A stretch of DNA of 64,000 nt from Polynucleobacter sp. UB-Tiil-W10 (GTDB lineage: Bacteria; Pseudomonadota; Gammaproteobacteria; Burkholderiales; Burkholderiaceae): NCBI RefSeq assembly GCF_018881605.1, contig NZ_JACVPZ010000001.1, positions 1,116,001 through 1,180,000 on the forward strand, written 5' to 3'. Under the pieces are notes generated by a model. It ran no database searches. It worked only from the letters and a program-made list of their open reading frames with translations, and was not told where the DNA came from. Below, one piece after another: positions 27,628 to 35,729 of this stretch. Within the stretch, counting starts at the first letter, position 1. Each line of letters opens with the position of its first letter. A program made the position numbers and the translations under genes.

Positions 27628-27926
27628 TGATTGAATTCCACCGAATTGTTGGATTCCAGTGGGATGCTGGAAATGCTTATAAGAGTCAAGAAAAGCATGG
27701 TGTAACCCAAGGGGAGGCTGAAGAAGTTTTCTTTAATCATCCCCTGTTGGTTTCTGGTGATGAAAAGCATAGCGAAGACGAGCAACGTTTTTTGGCCCTA
27801 GGAGTCACCTCTGTTGGTGTTTTTTTGTCCATAGTTTTTACCTTGCGAAAGAGTGCAACTTTAATTAGGGTCGTCTCCGCAAGGCCAATGAGTAAGAAAG
27901 AGAGGGCATTTTATGAAAAAGCCTAG
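27627..27926 (+). CDS. brnT: BrnT-type ribonuclease toxin
   Basis: Toxin of a type II BrnT/BrnA system, with a RelE-like ribonuclease fold. The 99-residue protein has the family pattern FQWDAGNAYKSQEKHGVTQGEAEEVFF near residues 10-36, then ERRFL-like EQRFLALGVTSVGVFLSIVFT and the terminal IRVVSARPMSKKERAFYE, where the Arg-Pro-Met/Ala and ER..Y positions are typical of BrnT. The start ATG 27627 has no Shine-Dalgarno. The 3' end overlaps brnA by 14 bases. Confidence 0.92.
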   Translation: MIEFHRIVGFQWDAGNAYKSQEKHGVTQGEAEEVFFNHPLLVSGDEKHSEDEQRFLALGVTSVGVFLSIVFTLRKSATLIRVVSARPMSKKERAFYEKA

Positions 27927-28185
27927 TAAAGCAATTCCGAAGTTTAAGAGTGAAAAAGAAGAGCGCGCATTCTGGGAGAAGAATGATTCTTCAGAATATT
28001 TTGATTTATCAAAGGCTGTGCGAGTCACAATGCCAAATCTGAAGCCAACAACTACTTCAATTTCACTCCGGTTATCTCAAAGTATTTTGGAGAATATTAA
28101 GTTGCAGGCAAATAAGCTTGATGTGCCATACCAATCTTTGATGAAGATATGGCTTGCCGAGAAGCTGGAAGAAGTCGCGAAGTAG
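27913..28185 (+). CDS. brnA: BrnA-type antitoxin
   Basis: Antitoxin and DNA-binding autorepressor of BrnT. The 90-residue product has the family N-terminus with PKFKSEKEERAFWEKNDSSEYFD, which binds the toxin. The C-terminal ribbon-helix-helix segment (about 54-85) carries SISLRLSQSILENIKLQANKLD and PYQSLMKIWLAEKL. It starts 14 bases before the brnT stop, so the pair is coupled. The likely binding site is the palindrome at 27599-27627. Confidence 0.92.
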   Translation: MKKPSKAIPKFKSEKEERAFWEKNDSSEYFDLSKAVRVTMPNLKPTTTSISLRLSQSILENIKLQANKLDVPYQSLMKIWLAEKLEEVAK

Positions 28186-28216
28186 TTGGTTAGCATTGGT
28201 TCCTTAGCACCATTAA

Positions 28217-29149
28217 ATGCCAATTTCTAAAAATATTAAGAATGAAATGGCTCCAGCAAGCCAAGAGGCCATCGAGCGCTTCTGTGATGCTTGCTGGCTA
28301 GAGGATGGCTTGGCTCAAAATAGCTTGGCCGCATACCGAAGAGACCTATTGTTATTGGCCCAGTGGCTCTATAAGGACTCTGGCCCAGATCTTTACGGGG
28401 TGACGGAAAAAGACCTCACAGCGTATATAGCGTCTCGGCGTGCGGACAAGGCCACCACTGCTAATCGCCGCTTAACTGTATTTAAGCGATTTTATCGCCA
28501 CGCACTTCGCATCAATTTAGTGAAGAACGATCCCTGTATTGGATTGCGCGCAGCAAAACAAGCGCCGCGCTTTCCGAAGACCTTAAGTGAGGACCAAGTT
28601 ACTGCATTACTCAATGCTCCTGATATTGAAACTCCACTAGGATTGCGTGATCGCACGATGCTGGAGTTGATGTATGCCAGTGGCTTGCGCGTTTCAGAAA
28701 TCGTTTCTTTAAAAACCGTGGCGCTAGGATTGAATGAAGGTGTAGTAAGAGTGGTCAACGGCAAGGGCGGTAAAGAGCGCTTGGTGCCATTTGGTGGAGA
28801 GGCAGGGCAGTGGCTAAGACGTTACTTGGCAGAAGCGCGTACTCCCTTATTGGAAGGCAAAACGACCGATGCTGTTTTTGTGGGGCGCCACACTGGCACT
28901 GGCTTAACCCGCCAGGCGTTTTGGGCGCTGATTAAGCGCTATGCCACTGTGGCTAATATTGCTGTTGCACTATCACCGCATACATTGCGCCATGCTTTTG
29001 CCACTCATTTACTGAACCATGGGGCGGATTTAAGGGTGGTTCAGCTTCTTTTGGGGCATGCTGACATTTCAACCACCCAGATCTATACCCATGTGGCCCG
29101 CGAACGCCTTAAATCGATTCATCAACAGCACCATCCCCGAGGTTCGTAG
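28217..29149 (+). CDS. xerD: Tyrosine site-specific recombinase XerD
   Basis: Resolves chromosome dimers at dif together with XerC. The 310-residue product has the N-terminal SAM-like core-binding domain (about 15-110) and the catalytic domain with all five key positions: Arg in ASGLRVSEI near 157, Lys in GKGGKERLVPFG, HTLRH near 257-261, LGHADISTT near 280 and the nucleophile Tyr in IYTHV near 290. It is more XerD-like than XerC-like by the GKGGKERLVP and LLNHGADLRVVQLLLGH blocks. No dif site was seen in the window. Confidence 0.92.
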   Translation: MPISKNIKNEMAPASQEAIERFCDACWLEDGLAQNSLAAYRRDLLLLAQWLYKDSGPDLYGVTEKDLTAYIASRRADKATTANRRLTVFKRFYRHALRINLVKNDPCIGLRAAKQAPRFPKTLSEDQVTALLNAPDIETPLGLRDRTMLELMYASGLRVSEIVSLKTVALGLNEGVVRVVNGKGGKERLVPFGGEAGQWLRRYLAEARTPLLEGKTTDAVFVGRHTGTGLTRQAFWALIKRYATVANIAVALSPHTLRHAFATHLLNHGADLRVVQLLLGHADISTTQIYTHVARERLKSIHQQHHPRGS

Positions 29150-29218
29150 CCCTAGTTATTTTGCAATTGGCGAGAACGGATTCGTTTAATTGCTGTTAAT
29201 TCCCCCCTGTGTGCTGGG

Positions 29219-29269
29219 TTGACATATCTGGTTTTAACTGATATCTTTAAGATATATTAAACGGGAGGG
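29219..29269 (+). promoter_or_regulatory. Promoter, palindromic operator and ribosome-binding site of a MazF/PemK-like pair
   Basis: TTGACA (29219-29224), a 17-base spacer and TATCTT (29242-29247) form a recognisable sigma-70 promoter. ATATCTT-T-AAGATAT (29241-29255) is a perfect palindrome lying over the -10. A strong GGGAGGG (29263-29269) stands four bases before the ATG at 29273. The palindrome is the likely site of antitoxin autoregulation. Confidence 0.68.
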
Positions 29270-29272
29270 TTT

Positions 29273-29548
29273 ATGAAATCTGCAGTTGCCCAAATTGCAT
29301 TTCGCTATAGGGCGCAAGACAGCGTCACTGGAGTAACTCGCTCAACCGCTAAGCGTTTAGCTGAGACCTTGGGTGTAGATGAAACACAGGTGATTCATTT
29401 GGCTTTGCATGAGCTGGCCAGTAAATTTCTACCCCAATATGCTGCTGATGATGGTGCCTTAACGATGGCTCAGTTGCAGCAAATCAAGAAAACTGCACCT
29501 AAAGCCAAAGGCGGCATTGTTCGTAGCAGTCTCTTTGAGGGAGTCTAA
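29273..29548 (+). CDS. Small putative antitoxin partner of the MazF/PemK-like protein
   Basis: The 91-residue protein is not recognised as a named family. It has a basic N-terminus and a helix-rich centre (TRSTAKRLAETLGVDETQVIHLALHELASK at about 22-51, resembling a ribbon-helix-helix pattern), then a basic C-terminal tail (KKTAPKAKGGIVRSSLFEG). Size, a possible DNA-binding region, the four-base-scale overlap with a toxin-like gene (its TAA ends on the base where the next ATG begins) and an upstream palindrome point to an antitoxin. Confidence 0.6.
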   Translation: MKSAVAQIAFRYRAQDSVTGVTRSTAKRLAETLGVDETQVIHLALHELASKFLPQYAADDGALTMAQLQQIKKTAPKAKGGIVRSSLFEGV

Positions 29549-29952
29549 TGCGTTGGTGGCCTGAACCGGTAGCCGGTGAAATTGTCTGGTGTCACTTCCC
29601 CAATAGCATTCAACCAAAACCTAAAGCAAGACCAGCACTTATTCTCGCCAGCAAAGAGAGCGAGGATGGTGATTTCTTTGCTGAAGTAGCTTATGGGACG
29701 AGCCAAAAAGTCAATCGCTTATTTAAAGGGGAATTTCTGATTGCAAGAAAACAAAACCCTATCGCATATGAGGTTGCTGGGTTGAGTTATGACACCAAGT
29801 TTGACTTAGGCAAGGCCATAGAGTTGCCGTTTAATGACCGGTATTTCACGGTGCCGCCGCATGCTCCATTTGGGCAAATTCCAAAGTTGGGAATACTGCA
29901 CCCTAGTATGGTCCATGCCGCCTCTGCTGCGTATAAGGCTATTCGCGCTTAA
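29548..29952 (+). CDS. MazF/PemK-like toxin (type II toxin-antitoxin)
   Basis: The 134-residue protein has features of the PemK/MazF SH3-like barrel: GEIVWCHFP at about 9-17 and KARPALILASKE at about 27-38, where the RPALIL strand is diagnostic. Later strands include GEFLIAR and YDTKFDLGKAIELPFNDRYF. It would be an endoribonuclease, but the family is broad and the C-terminal part is divergent. It is the second gene after the small putative antitoxin, with a one-base overlap, and lies in the fourth toxin-antitoxin locus of the window. Confidence 0.65.
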   Translation: MRWWPEPVAGEIVWCHFPNSIQPKPKARPALILASKESEDGDFFAEVAYGTSQKVNRLFKGEFLIARKQNPIAYEVAGLSYDTKFDLGKAIELPFNDRYFTVPPHAPFGQIPKLGILHPSMVHAASAAYKAIRA

Positions 29953-30022
29953 TGTGTTTGAGGAGGTCTATACCATCACTCGCCTTAGGTACATCCGGGG
30001 GATAAGTGTTTAAGATAGGGGT

Positions 30023-30655
30023 ATGGAATTGACTCTTGATCTCTTGCTTATCCCGATTGCCTATTTAATAGGCTCTATTTCATTTGCGGTGGTGGTGAGT
30101 AAGTGCATGCGCTTGCCCGATCCCCATTCATATGGCTCTGGTAATCCAGGCGCAACTAATGTTCTGCGCACTGGTAATAAGTTAGCTGCCGTCTTAACGC
30201 TGACAGGTGATGCCTTAAAGGGTTACTTTGCTGTCATGCTGGCACGAGTACTACTCGGAGATGAATCTCTTACCTCCACAATGAACTCGTGGCTTTTGTG
30301 TGGGGTTGTGGTTGCGGTGTTTCTAGGTCATCTCTTTCCAATATTTCATGGATTTAAAGGTGGTAAAGGTGTAGCAACAGCATGCGGCATTCTGTTTGGC
30401 ATCAACTGGATTTTGGGCGCGGCAACCCTGAGTACTTGGATTATTGTGGCGATGTTTATGCGTTACTCATCTTTGGCAGCATTAGCTGCTGCAATCTTTG
30501 GCCCTATCTATTTTGTTTTCTTGTTCGGCTTTCAGCCGATGGCTATAGCTCTCTTAGTGGTGTGCTTGCTATTGATTTGGCGCCATCGTAGCAATATTCA
30601 AAATTTGCTCAATGGTAATGAGAGTCGTATTGGATCCAAAAAAGTACCTAAATAA
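30023..30655 (+). CDS. plsY: Glycerol-3-phosphate acyltransferase PlsY
   Basis: Inner membrane enzyme that transfers an acyl group from acyl-phosphate to glycerol 3-phosphate, the first phospholipid step. The 210-residue product has about five hydrophobic segments and all three PlsY motifs: [14 protein letters not shown] near 14-27, [14 protein letters not shown] near 38-51 and [16 protein letters not shown] near 104-119. It is divergent in function from its neighbours and stands as a separate unit after the toxin-antitoxin pair. Confidence 0.95.
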   Translation: MELTLDLLLIPIAYLIGSISFAVVVSKCMRLPDPHSYGSGNPGATNVLRTGNKLAAVLTLTGDALKGYFAVMLARVLLGDESLTSTMNSWLLCGVVVAVFLGHLFPIFHGFKGGKGVATACGILFGINWILGAATLSTWIIVAMFMRYSSLAALAAAIFGPIYFVFLFGFQPMAIALLVVCLLLIWRHRSNIQNLLNGNESRIGSKKVPK

Positions 30656-30675
30656 AGAATGCAAAGAAACTGACT

Positions 30676-31047
30676 ATGAATATTGCTTATGCTTGCGTTC
30701 TCTTGATGGGTCTTCTACCTTATGTAGCGGCAGGCATTGCCAAAAAAGGTTTTGAAGGCTACGACAATGCCATGCCTAGACAGTGGCTTGCCAAACAAAG
30801 CGGCTTTAGGGCTCGAGCCAATGCCGCGCAAGCAAATCTGTTTGAGTCTTTACCTTTTTTCTTTGCTGCAGTAATTATTGCTTCGCTTGCTCATGCCCCG
30901 CAAGACAGAATCGACTTGTTGGCGATGGGTTTTGTACTTGCGCGTATCGCCTACCTTATTTGCTATATAGCCAATTGGCCAACCACAAGATCGATTGTTT
31001 GGCTATTTGGAATGATTTGTGTGGTGGGCTTGTTTTTTCAGATCTAA
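30676..31047 (+). CDS. MAPEG family membrane protein
   Basis: The 123-residue protein has four predicted membrane helices and the MAPEG pattern: YVAAGIAKKG, then RQWLAKQSGFRARANAAQANLFESLPFFFAAVII in the middle (Arg-Ala-Asn-Ala-Gln-Asn/Ala-like core), then LARIAYLICYIANWPTTRS. Bacterial members are of unknown or glutathione-related function. It starts 20 bases after plsY and may be cotranscribed with it. Confidence 0.83.
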   Translation: MNIAYACVLLMGLLPYVAAGIAKKGFEGYDNAMPRQWLAKQSGFRARANAAQANLFESLPFFFAAVIIASLAHAPQDRIDLLAMGFVLARIAYLICYIANWPTTRSIVWLFGMICVVGLFFQI

Positions 31048-31129
31048 GCATCTCAATAGACAAGCAATTAAAACAACTCCATTCACCGATATCACCAGAA
31101 CTATTCAAAATTGAGACAAAGTATTTTTT

Positions 31130-31888
31130 ATGCCAACAAAAAAGCCAGTAGTTAAAAAAGTAAGTACTCTTCAAAAGAAAGAGTTTAAGAAAGAGTCCGC
31201 CAAAGACGAATCTGGTTTGCCATTATCTGTGGTGATTCGTCGTCGCATCGAAGCCCAAAAAGCCCGCTTTCATGCAAACGACAATATTGCTTCATTTATC
31301 AAACCAGGCGAACTGGAAGGTCTGGTAGATGAGGTGGCAGAGAAGATGCAGGCTGTTTTAGAAAGTCTAGTCATCGATACTGAAAATGATCACAACACCC
31401 AAAATACCTGTCGCCGAGTTGCGAAGATGTATGTCCAAGAGGTTTTTAATGGTCGTTATGTAGATCAGCCGACCTTAACCAAGTTCCCTAACGTGAGCCG
31501 TTTAAATGAGCTCATGATTATTGGTCCCATCACCGTGCGTAGCGCCTGCTCTCATCATCTTTGCCCAATCATGGGCCGCATCTGGATTGGAGTATTGCCA
31601 AGCAAGGAATCTGCTCTGATTGGACTCTCGAAATACTCTAGGCTGACTGAATGGGTCATGTGCCGCCCACAGATTCAGGAAGAGGCTGTAGTTGAGTTGG
31701 CGGACATGCTCGAGAAAAAGATTAAGCCCATCGGTGTCGCCGTCGTAATGGATGCGGATCACTTTTGCATGCAATGGCGGGGTGTGAAGGATCGCGATTC
31801 TAAGATGATTAATAGTGTGATGCGTGGTGCATTCTTAAAAGATTCCAATCTACGCCGTGAATTCTTGGCTTTGATTGATCGAAAATAA
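31130..31888 (+). CDS. folE: GTP cyclohydrolase I
   Basis: Makes dihydroneopterin triphosphate from GTP, the first step of folate synthesis. The 252-residue product has a lysine-rich N-terminal extension of about 55 residues and then the enzyme domain. The domain shows the zinc ligands in VRSACSHHLCPIMGRIWIGV near residue 137-156 and DADHFCMQWRGV near 205-216, with IGLSKYSRLTEW between them. The extension resembles other type I betaproteobacterial forms. Upstream is a MAPEG gene, downstream a small lipoprotein gene starting 4 bases later. Confidence 0.92.
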   Translation: MPTKKPVVKKVSTLQKKEFKKESAKDESGLPLSVVIRRRIEAQKARFHANDNIASFIKPGELEGLVDEVAEKMQAVLESLVIDTENDHNTQNTCRRVAKMYVQEVFNGRYVDQPTLTKFPNVSRLNELMIIGPITVRSACSHHLCPIMGRIWIGVLPSKESALIGLSKYSRLTEWVMCRPQIQEEAVVELADMLEKKIKPIGVAVVMDADHFCMQWRGVKDRDSKMINSVMRGAFLKDSNLRREFLALIDRK

Positions 31889-31892
31889 TTCA

Positions 31893-32111
31893 ATGAAGAA
31901 TCATTTGCATCGTTTAATGACTTTATTTTTTTTACCGACGCTAATTATTTCTTGTGCGAGTTTTCCGTCAGAAAACCAAGATCCCGCTAAAAACAATAAA
32001 GTGACCTACAACAAGGATTTAAAAGAGTGCAAGGAAGATTATCAAGAAACTCCCTCTGGAACGCACATTAGGCAATGGATAGGATGCATGAACTTAAAGG
32101 GCTGGAAATAA
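31893..32111 (+). CDS. Small putative lipoprotein of unknown function
   Basis: From ATG 31893 the frame encodes 72 residues. A hydrophobic signal (MTLFFLPTLIISC at about 9-21) ends in a lipobox-like Ile-Ile-Ser-Cys. The mature part is short, charged and has two more Cys (KECKED and IGCMNLKGW). The C-terminal pattern TPSGTHIRQWIGCMNLKGWK resembles small beta-proteobacterial lipoproteins of unknown role. The open frame begins earlier at TTG 31875, but this overlaps folE and would bury the signal. Confidence 0.6.
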   Translation: MKNHLHRLMTLFFLPTLIISCASFPSENQDPAKNNKVTYNKDLKECKEDYQETPSGTHIRQWIGCMNLKGWK

Positions 32112-32134
32112 CCAAGCCTTGCATTCACTTTTTT

Positions 32135-32158
32135 ATGAGAACAATTCTCATCTATAAA
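32135..32158 (+). promoter_or_regulatory. Fur-box-like palindrome and -10-like hexamer upstream of the HiPIP gene
   Basis: ATGAGAA-CAA-TTCTCAT (32135-32151) is a perfect seven-base inverted repeat close to Fur-box sequences, in which GAGAA/TTCTC cores are common. TATAAA (32153-32158) follows directly and could be a -10 element; the -35 is not obvious. It lies about 140 bases before the start of the HiPIP gene, whose product binds an iron-sulfur cluster. Confidence 0.5.
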
Positions 32159-32294
32159 TCTATATAAATCATTGACTTGGGTGACGGCTGGCATCCGCAA
32201 ATCTTCTCCACTATGATCACCCTTAGTTTTCAAAGGTGTGCATTGTTTAAAGATGCGCTTGCAAGTTAATTACTGATTTATTTTTGGAGAATCC

Positions 32295-32603
32295 ATGAAA
32301 AATAGTCGTCGCCAATTTATGATTTTGTCTGCTGCTGGTGCCTGTACTTTGGCATTGAACGGTAAAGTTCAAGCCCAAGCCATGGTTGCTGAAACTGATC
32401 CACAAGCTGCTGCTTTGGGTTACAAGGCTGATGCCTCAAAAGTAGACAAAGCGAAGTATGCTAAATACGCTGCTGGTCAGCAATGCAGCAACTGTGCCTT
32501 GTTTCAAGGTAAAGCCGATGCGGCTGCAGGCGGTTGCTCTTTGTTTGCTGGTAAGCAAGTTGCTGGTAAAGGCTGGTGCTCTGCTTACGCTAAAAAGGCT
32601 TAA
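32295..32603 (+). CDS. High-potential iron-sulfur protein (HiPIP)
   Basis: Small periplasmic electron carrier with a 4Fe-4S cluster. The 102-residue precursor begins with a twin-arginine signal (NSRRQFMILSAAGACTLAL), cleaved near residue 28. The mature part has the HiPIP cysteine pattern QQCSNCALFQ, then GGCSLFAGK and KGWCSAYAKK, four Cys in the expected order. A Shine-Dalgarno-like GGAG precedes the ATG. The upstream region has a Fur-box-like palindrome, and a bidirectional terminator follows. Confidence 0.95.
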   Translation: MKNSRRQFMILSAAGACTLALNGKVQAQAMVAETDPQAAALGYKADASKVDKAKYAKYAAGQQCSNCALFQGKADAAAGGCSLFAGKQVAGKGWCSAYAKKA

Positions 32604-32644
32604 GCGGCTCTTTAGTCAACATTCTGAGCGCCTTGGGTGCTCGG

Positions 32645-32685
32645 CAAAAAAAAGACTGCATGGTGCAAACCTGCAGTCTTTTTCT
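32645..32685. terminator. Bidirectional rho-independent terminator after the HiPIP gene
   Basis: A run of A (32646-32653) precedes GACTGCA (32654-32660), a loop of about 11 bases, then TGCAGTC (32672-32678) and TTTTTC. The arms pair perfectly and the flanking A and T runs extend the stem, so it should stop transcription from the HiPIP gene (+) and from the small gene on the other strand. Confidence 0.85.
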
Positions 32686-32714
32686 TTTGGATAACCCCCA
32701 AATGGGGCGATTGA

Positions 32715-32855
32715 TTATTTGATTTTGCTGGCAGCAATTGAGGCAATACAGTCTTTTATGGCGTAGTTTTGGTATTTGCCGGCATTTTCCTTGCGGATTG
32801 ACTGACCGCATTCGGTTAATGAGTTGCGTAGCTTAATTTTGGGGATATTGCTCAT
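32715..32855 (-). CDS. Small conserved-looking hypothetical protein (46 residues)
   Basis: A minus-strand frame from ATG 32855 encodes 46 residues, starting MSNIPKIKLRNSLTECGQSI and ending AIKDCIASIAASKIK, with two Cys. An AGGAG sequence eight bases before the ATG gives a good ribosome-binding site, and the stop is followed by a terminator. No family is recognised. Pattern Cys-X2-3 helices and the basic first half would fit a small regulatory or stress protein, but nothing in the sequence decides this. Confidence 0.55.
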   Translation of the reverse strand: MSNIPKIKLRNSLTECGQSIRKENAGKYQNYAIKDCIASIAASKIK

Positions 32856-33017
32856 TTTGAAGGCTCCTGAAAGTCATTTTAGTTTTAATAACAACTAGCG
32901 CCCATTGTGCGCTCAAATGAATTTTAATAAATTCCCAAGCTTTGCTAAAGAGCGGCAATAAACCCTTTAAAATCAGCTTTTCTTCATAAAAAGCATAAAA
33001 AGTGCTTTTAACCCTAC

Positions 33018-34493
33018 ATGGCATTAGTGATTCCAGTCATTTTGTGCGGCGGCTCCGGAACTAGGCTTTGGCCTTTGTCCCGCTCGGGCTTTCCTAAGCA
33101 ATTTTTAGTGCTATCAGGGGATGGCAGTTCCCAGAGTCTTTTTCAGCAGGCAGTGGAGCGCGTCAATTCGCTCGAGAAAGCGGAAATTACTTTAGGTAGC
33201 ACACTGGTAGTTACTAATGAAGAGCATCGTTTTTTAGTGCTTGATCAGTTGCGTGAACTACCTTCGATTAAAGCCACTTTATTGTTAGAACCTGTAGGAC
33301 GTAATACTGCACCTGCTTTAAGCATGGCTGCATTTTGCGCTAATGAACTGGCCAATGATCAGGATCCAATCTTGGTCATCACTCCCGCTGATCAAACCAT
33401 CCAAAACAAAGAGGCATTTACGAATGCGCTGAGGGACTGTATTGAAACGGTTCAAGCAACCAACAATTCTGTAGCGATTTTAGGCATTACACCAACAGCA
33501 CCAGAAACTGGCTATGGTTACATTCAGCGCACTGGCGATAAAGATCAAAACAATGCATTTAAGGTAAATCGCTTTGTAGAGAAGCCTGACAGTAAAACTG
33601 CTCAAGACTATTTAGCGCAGGGAAGCTATCTTTGGAATAGCGGCATGTTTGTTCTTAGGGCCAGTACTTGGCTTGCGGCCTTAAAGGATTTTCGTGGGGA
33701 TATTTTTGAAGCCTCCCAAAAGGCATGGCAAGCAAGAACTGAGGATAAGAGTGCTAGCTATAGTTTTATTCGTCCAGGTAAGGCAGAGTTTGAGGGCATC
33801 CCAAGTGAGTCGATTGACTATGCTGTGATTGAGAAGTGCCCTGGTTCAAAGTTCCCCATCAAAATGGTAGAGCTCGATGCTGGTTGGAATGACTTGGGGG
33901 CGTGGGACGCAGTATGGCAAGTAGGTCAGCAAGATCAGGATGGAAACGTAACTAGTGGCGACACATTACTCACAAATTCGAAGAATTCATTAGTGCACGC
34001 TAGCAGTCGACTAGTAAGCGCGGTTGGAGTTGAGAATTTAGTGATTGTTGAAACTGCAGATGCAGTACTTGTTGCTAATAGGAGCAATAGCCAAGATGTA
34101 AAGAATATTGTTACTCAGTTAGAGGCGCAAAAGCGAGAAGAAAAGAATCTGCATCGCAAGGTCGCGAGGCCTTGGGGTTGGTATGACAGTGTGGATGAGG
34201 GTGAGCGTTTTAAGGTCAAGCGTATCCAGGTGAAACCGGGAGCCAGCCTTTCCTTACAGATGCACCATCATCGCGCAGAGCATTGGATTGTGGTCAAAGG
34301 CGTTGCGGAAATTACCAATGGTGATCAAGTAATTACCCTCAAAGAAAATCAAAGTACGTATATTCCTCAAGGGCAAACTCACCGCTTAGCCAATCGCGGT
34401 ACTGAGCCCTTGGAAATTATTGAAGTGCAGTCGGGTAGTTATTTAGGCGAAGACGATATTGTGCGTTTCGAAGATACCTATGGCAGAAATTAG
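33018..34493 (+). CDS. manC: Bifunctional mannose-1-phosphate guanylyltransferase / mannose-6-phosphate isomerase
   Basis: Makes GDP-mannose for the surface glycan. The 491-residue protein has an N-terminal nucleotidyltransferase domain (LCGGSGTRLWPLSRSGFPKQFL near 7-26, and FVEKPD) and a C-terminal cupin-like isomerase domain (about 365-491) with VARPWGWYDSVDEGERFKVKRI and the metal site in SLQMHHHRAEHW. It begins the plus-strand glycan region and is followed by gmd and fcl. The 162-base region upstream is shared with the small minus-strand gene and contains a weak TTGCTA / TTTAAA promoter-like pair. Confidence 0.95.
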   Translation: MALVIPVILCGGSGTRLWPLSRSGFPKQFLVLSGDGSSQSLFQQAVERVNSLEKAEITLGSTLVVTNEEHRFLVLDQLRELPSIKATLLLEPVGRNTAPALSMAAFCANELANDQDPILVITPADQTIQNKEAFTNALRDCIETVQATNNSVAILGITPTAPETGYGYIQRTGDKDQNNAFKVNRFVEKPDSKTAQDYLAQGSYLWNSGMFVLRASTWLAALKDFRGDIFEASQKAWQARTEDKSASYSFIRPGKAEFEGIPSESIDYAVIEKCPGSKFPIKMVELDAGWNDLGAWDAVWQVGQQDQDGNVTSGDTLLTNSKNSLVHASSRLVSAVGVENLVIVETADAVLVANRSNSQDVKNIVTQLEAQKREEKNLHRKVARPWGWYDSVDEGERFKVKRIQVKPGASLSLQMHHHRAEHWIVVKGVAEITNGDQVITLKENQSTYIPQGQTHRLANRGTEPLEIIEVQSGSYLGEDDIVRFEDTYGRN

Positions 34494-34544
34494 AACTGTT
34501 CATAGCATTCAGAATAAATACCCAGAGCAAAAGAAAGAGATCCT

Positions 34545-35672
34545 ATGAGTAAACAAAAAGTCGCCCTCATCACCGGTATTACCGGTCAAGACGGCTCTTA
34601 CCTTGCTGAGTTTTTATTAGAAAAAGGGTATGTTGTTCATGGCATCAAGCGCCGTGCGTCCTCTTTTAATACAGACCGTATTGATCATATTTATCAAGAT
34701 CCGCATATTGATCATCAAGACCTCATTTTGCATTATGGCGATTTAACTGACACTAGTAATTTGGTGCGCATTATTCAAGAGTGTCAGCCTGACGAGATTT
34801 ATAACCTGGGCGCACAGTCTCACGTTGCTGTTTCTTTTGAGTCACCTGAGTACACTGCAGATGTTGATGCAATGGGTCCATTGCGGATATTAGAAGCTAT
34901 TCGAATTCTGGGCTTAGAAAAGAAAACCCGTTTCTATCAAGCATCCACTTCTGAGTTGTATGGTTTGGTACAAGAAATCCCCCAAACAGAAACTACGCCG
35001 TTTTATCCACGCAGTCCTTACGCCGTTGCCAAGATGTACGCCTATTGGATTACTGTGAACTATCGCGAAGCGTATGGCATATACGCCTGTAATGGTATTT
35101 TGTTTAATCATGAGTCTAAACGTCGCGGTGAAACTTTTGTCACTAGAAAAGTGACGCGCGGTCTTGCTAATATTGCTCAAGGTCTAGAGAAGTGCCTTTA
35201 CATGGGTAATATTGATGCATTACGTGACTGGGGTCATGCCAAAGATTATGTGCGCATGCAATGGTTGATGTTGCAACAAGAAAAACCAGAAGACTTTGTC
35301 ATTGCAACAGGTGTGCAATTTACCGTTCGCGAATTTATTACCCGTAGCGCCAAGCAATTGGGTATCAGCTTAAAGTTTGAAGGCGCTGCTGAGAACGAAA
35401 AGGCTACTGTGGTCGCAATCGAGGGCGATAAAGCTCCGGGCTTGAAGGTTGGCGATGTGATTGTGCAGATTGATCCACGCTATTACCGTCCTACCGAAGT
35501 AGAAACCCTTTTGGGCGATCCTGCCAAGGCCAAGGCCAAGCTGGGTTGGGTTCCAGAAATCACACTTGATCAAATGATTGTTGAGATGGTCGCTAACGAC
35601 CTAGATCAAGCCAAACAACATGCGCTATTACAAAAGCACGGGTATTCAGTATCGGTCGGCAAAGAAAACTAA
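34545..35672 (+). CDS. gmd: GDP-mannose 4,6-dehydratase
   Basis: Converts GDP-mannose to GDP-4-keto-6-deoxymannose. The 375-residue product has the glycine motif [19 protein letters not shown] near residues 10-28, HYGDLTD, the Ser-Thr-Ser-Glu-Leu-Tyr-Gly segment near 129 and catalytic YAVAK near 159-163, followed by [16 protein letters not shown], all diagnostic. It acts between manC and fcl. A longer C-terminal insertion (about residues 290-320) is present; many Gmd proteins have this. Confidence 0.97.
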   Translation: MSKQKVALITGITGQDGSYLAEFLLEKGYVVHGIKRRASSFNTDRIDHIYQDPHIDHQDLILHYGDLTDTSNLVRIIQECQPDEIYNLGAQSHVAVSFESPEYTADVDAMGPLRILEAIRILGLEKKTRFYQASTSELYGLVQEIPQTETTPFYPRSPYAVAKMYAYWITVNYREAYGIYACNGILFNHESKRRGETFVTRKVTRGLANIAQGLEKCLYMGNIDALRDWGHAKDYVRMQWLMLQQEKPEDFVIATGVQFTVREFITRSAKQLGISLKFEGAAENEKATVVAIEGDKAPGLKVGDVIVQIDPRYYRPTEVETLLGDPAKAKAKLGWVPEITLDQMIVEMVANDLDQAKQHALLQKHGYSVSVGKEN

Positions 35673-35729
35673 ATCGCCCATGAATACTGAAAAACTCCGA
35701 AAACGAATCTTTAAAAAATAGTCACCTTA

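Noticed and set aside
31875..31892. Earlier TTG start for the small lipoprotein
   Set aside because: Overlaps folE and would place six residues before a normal signal peptide.
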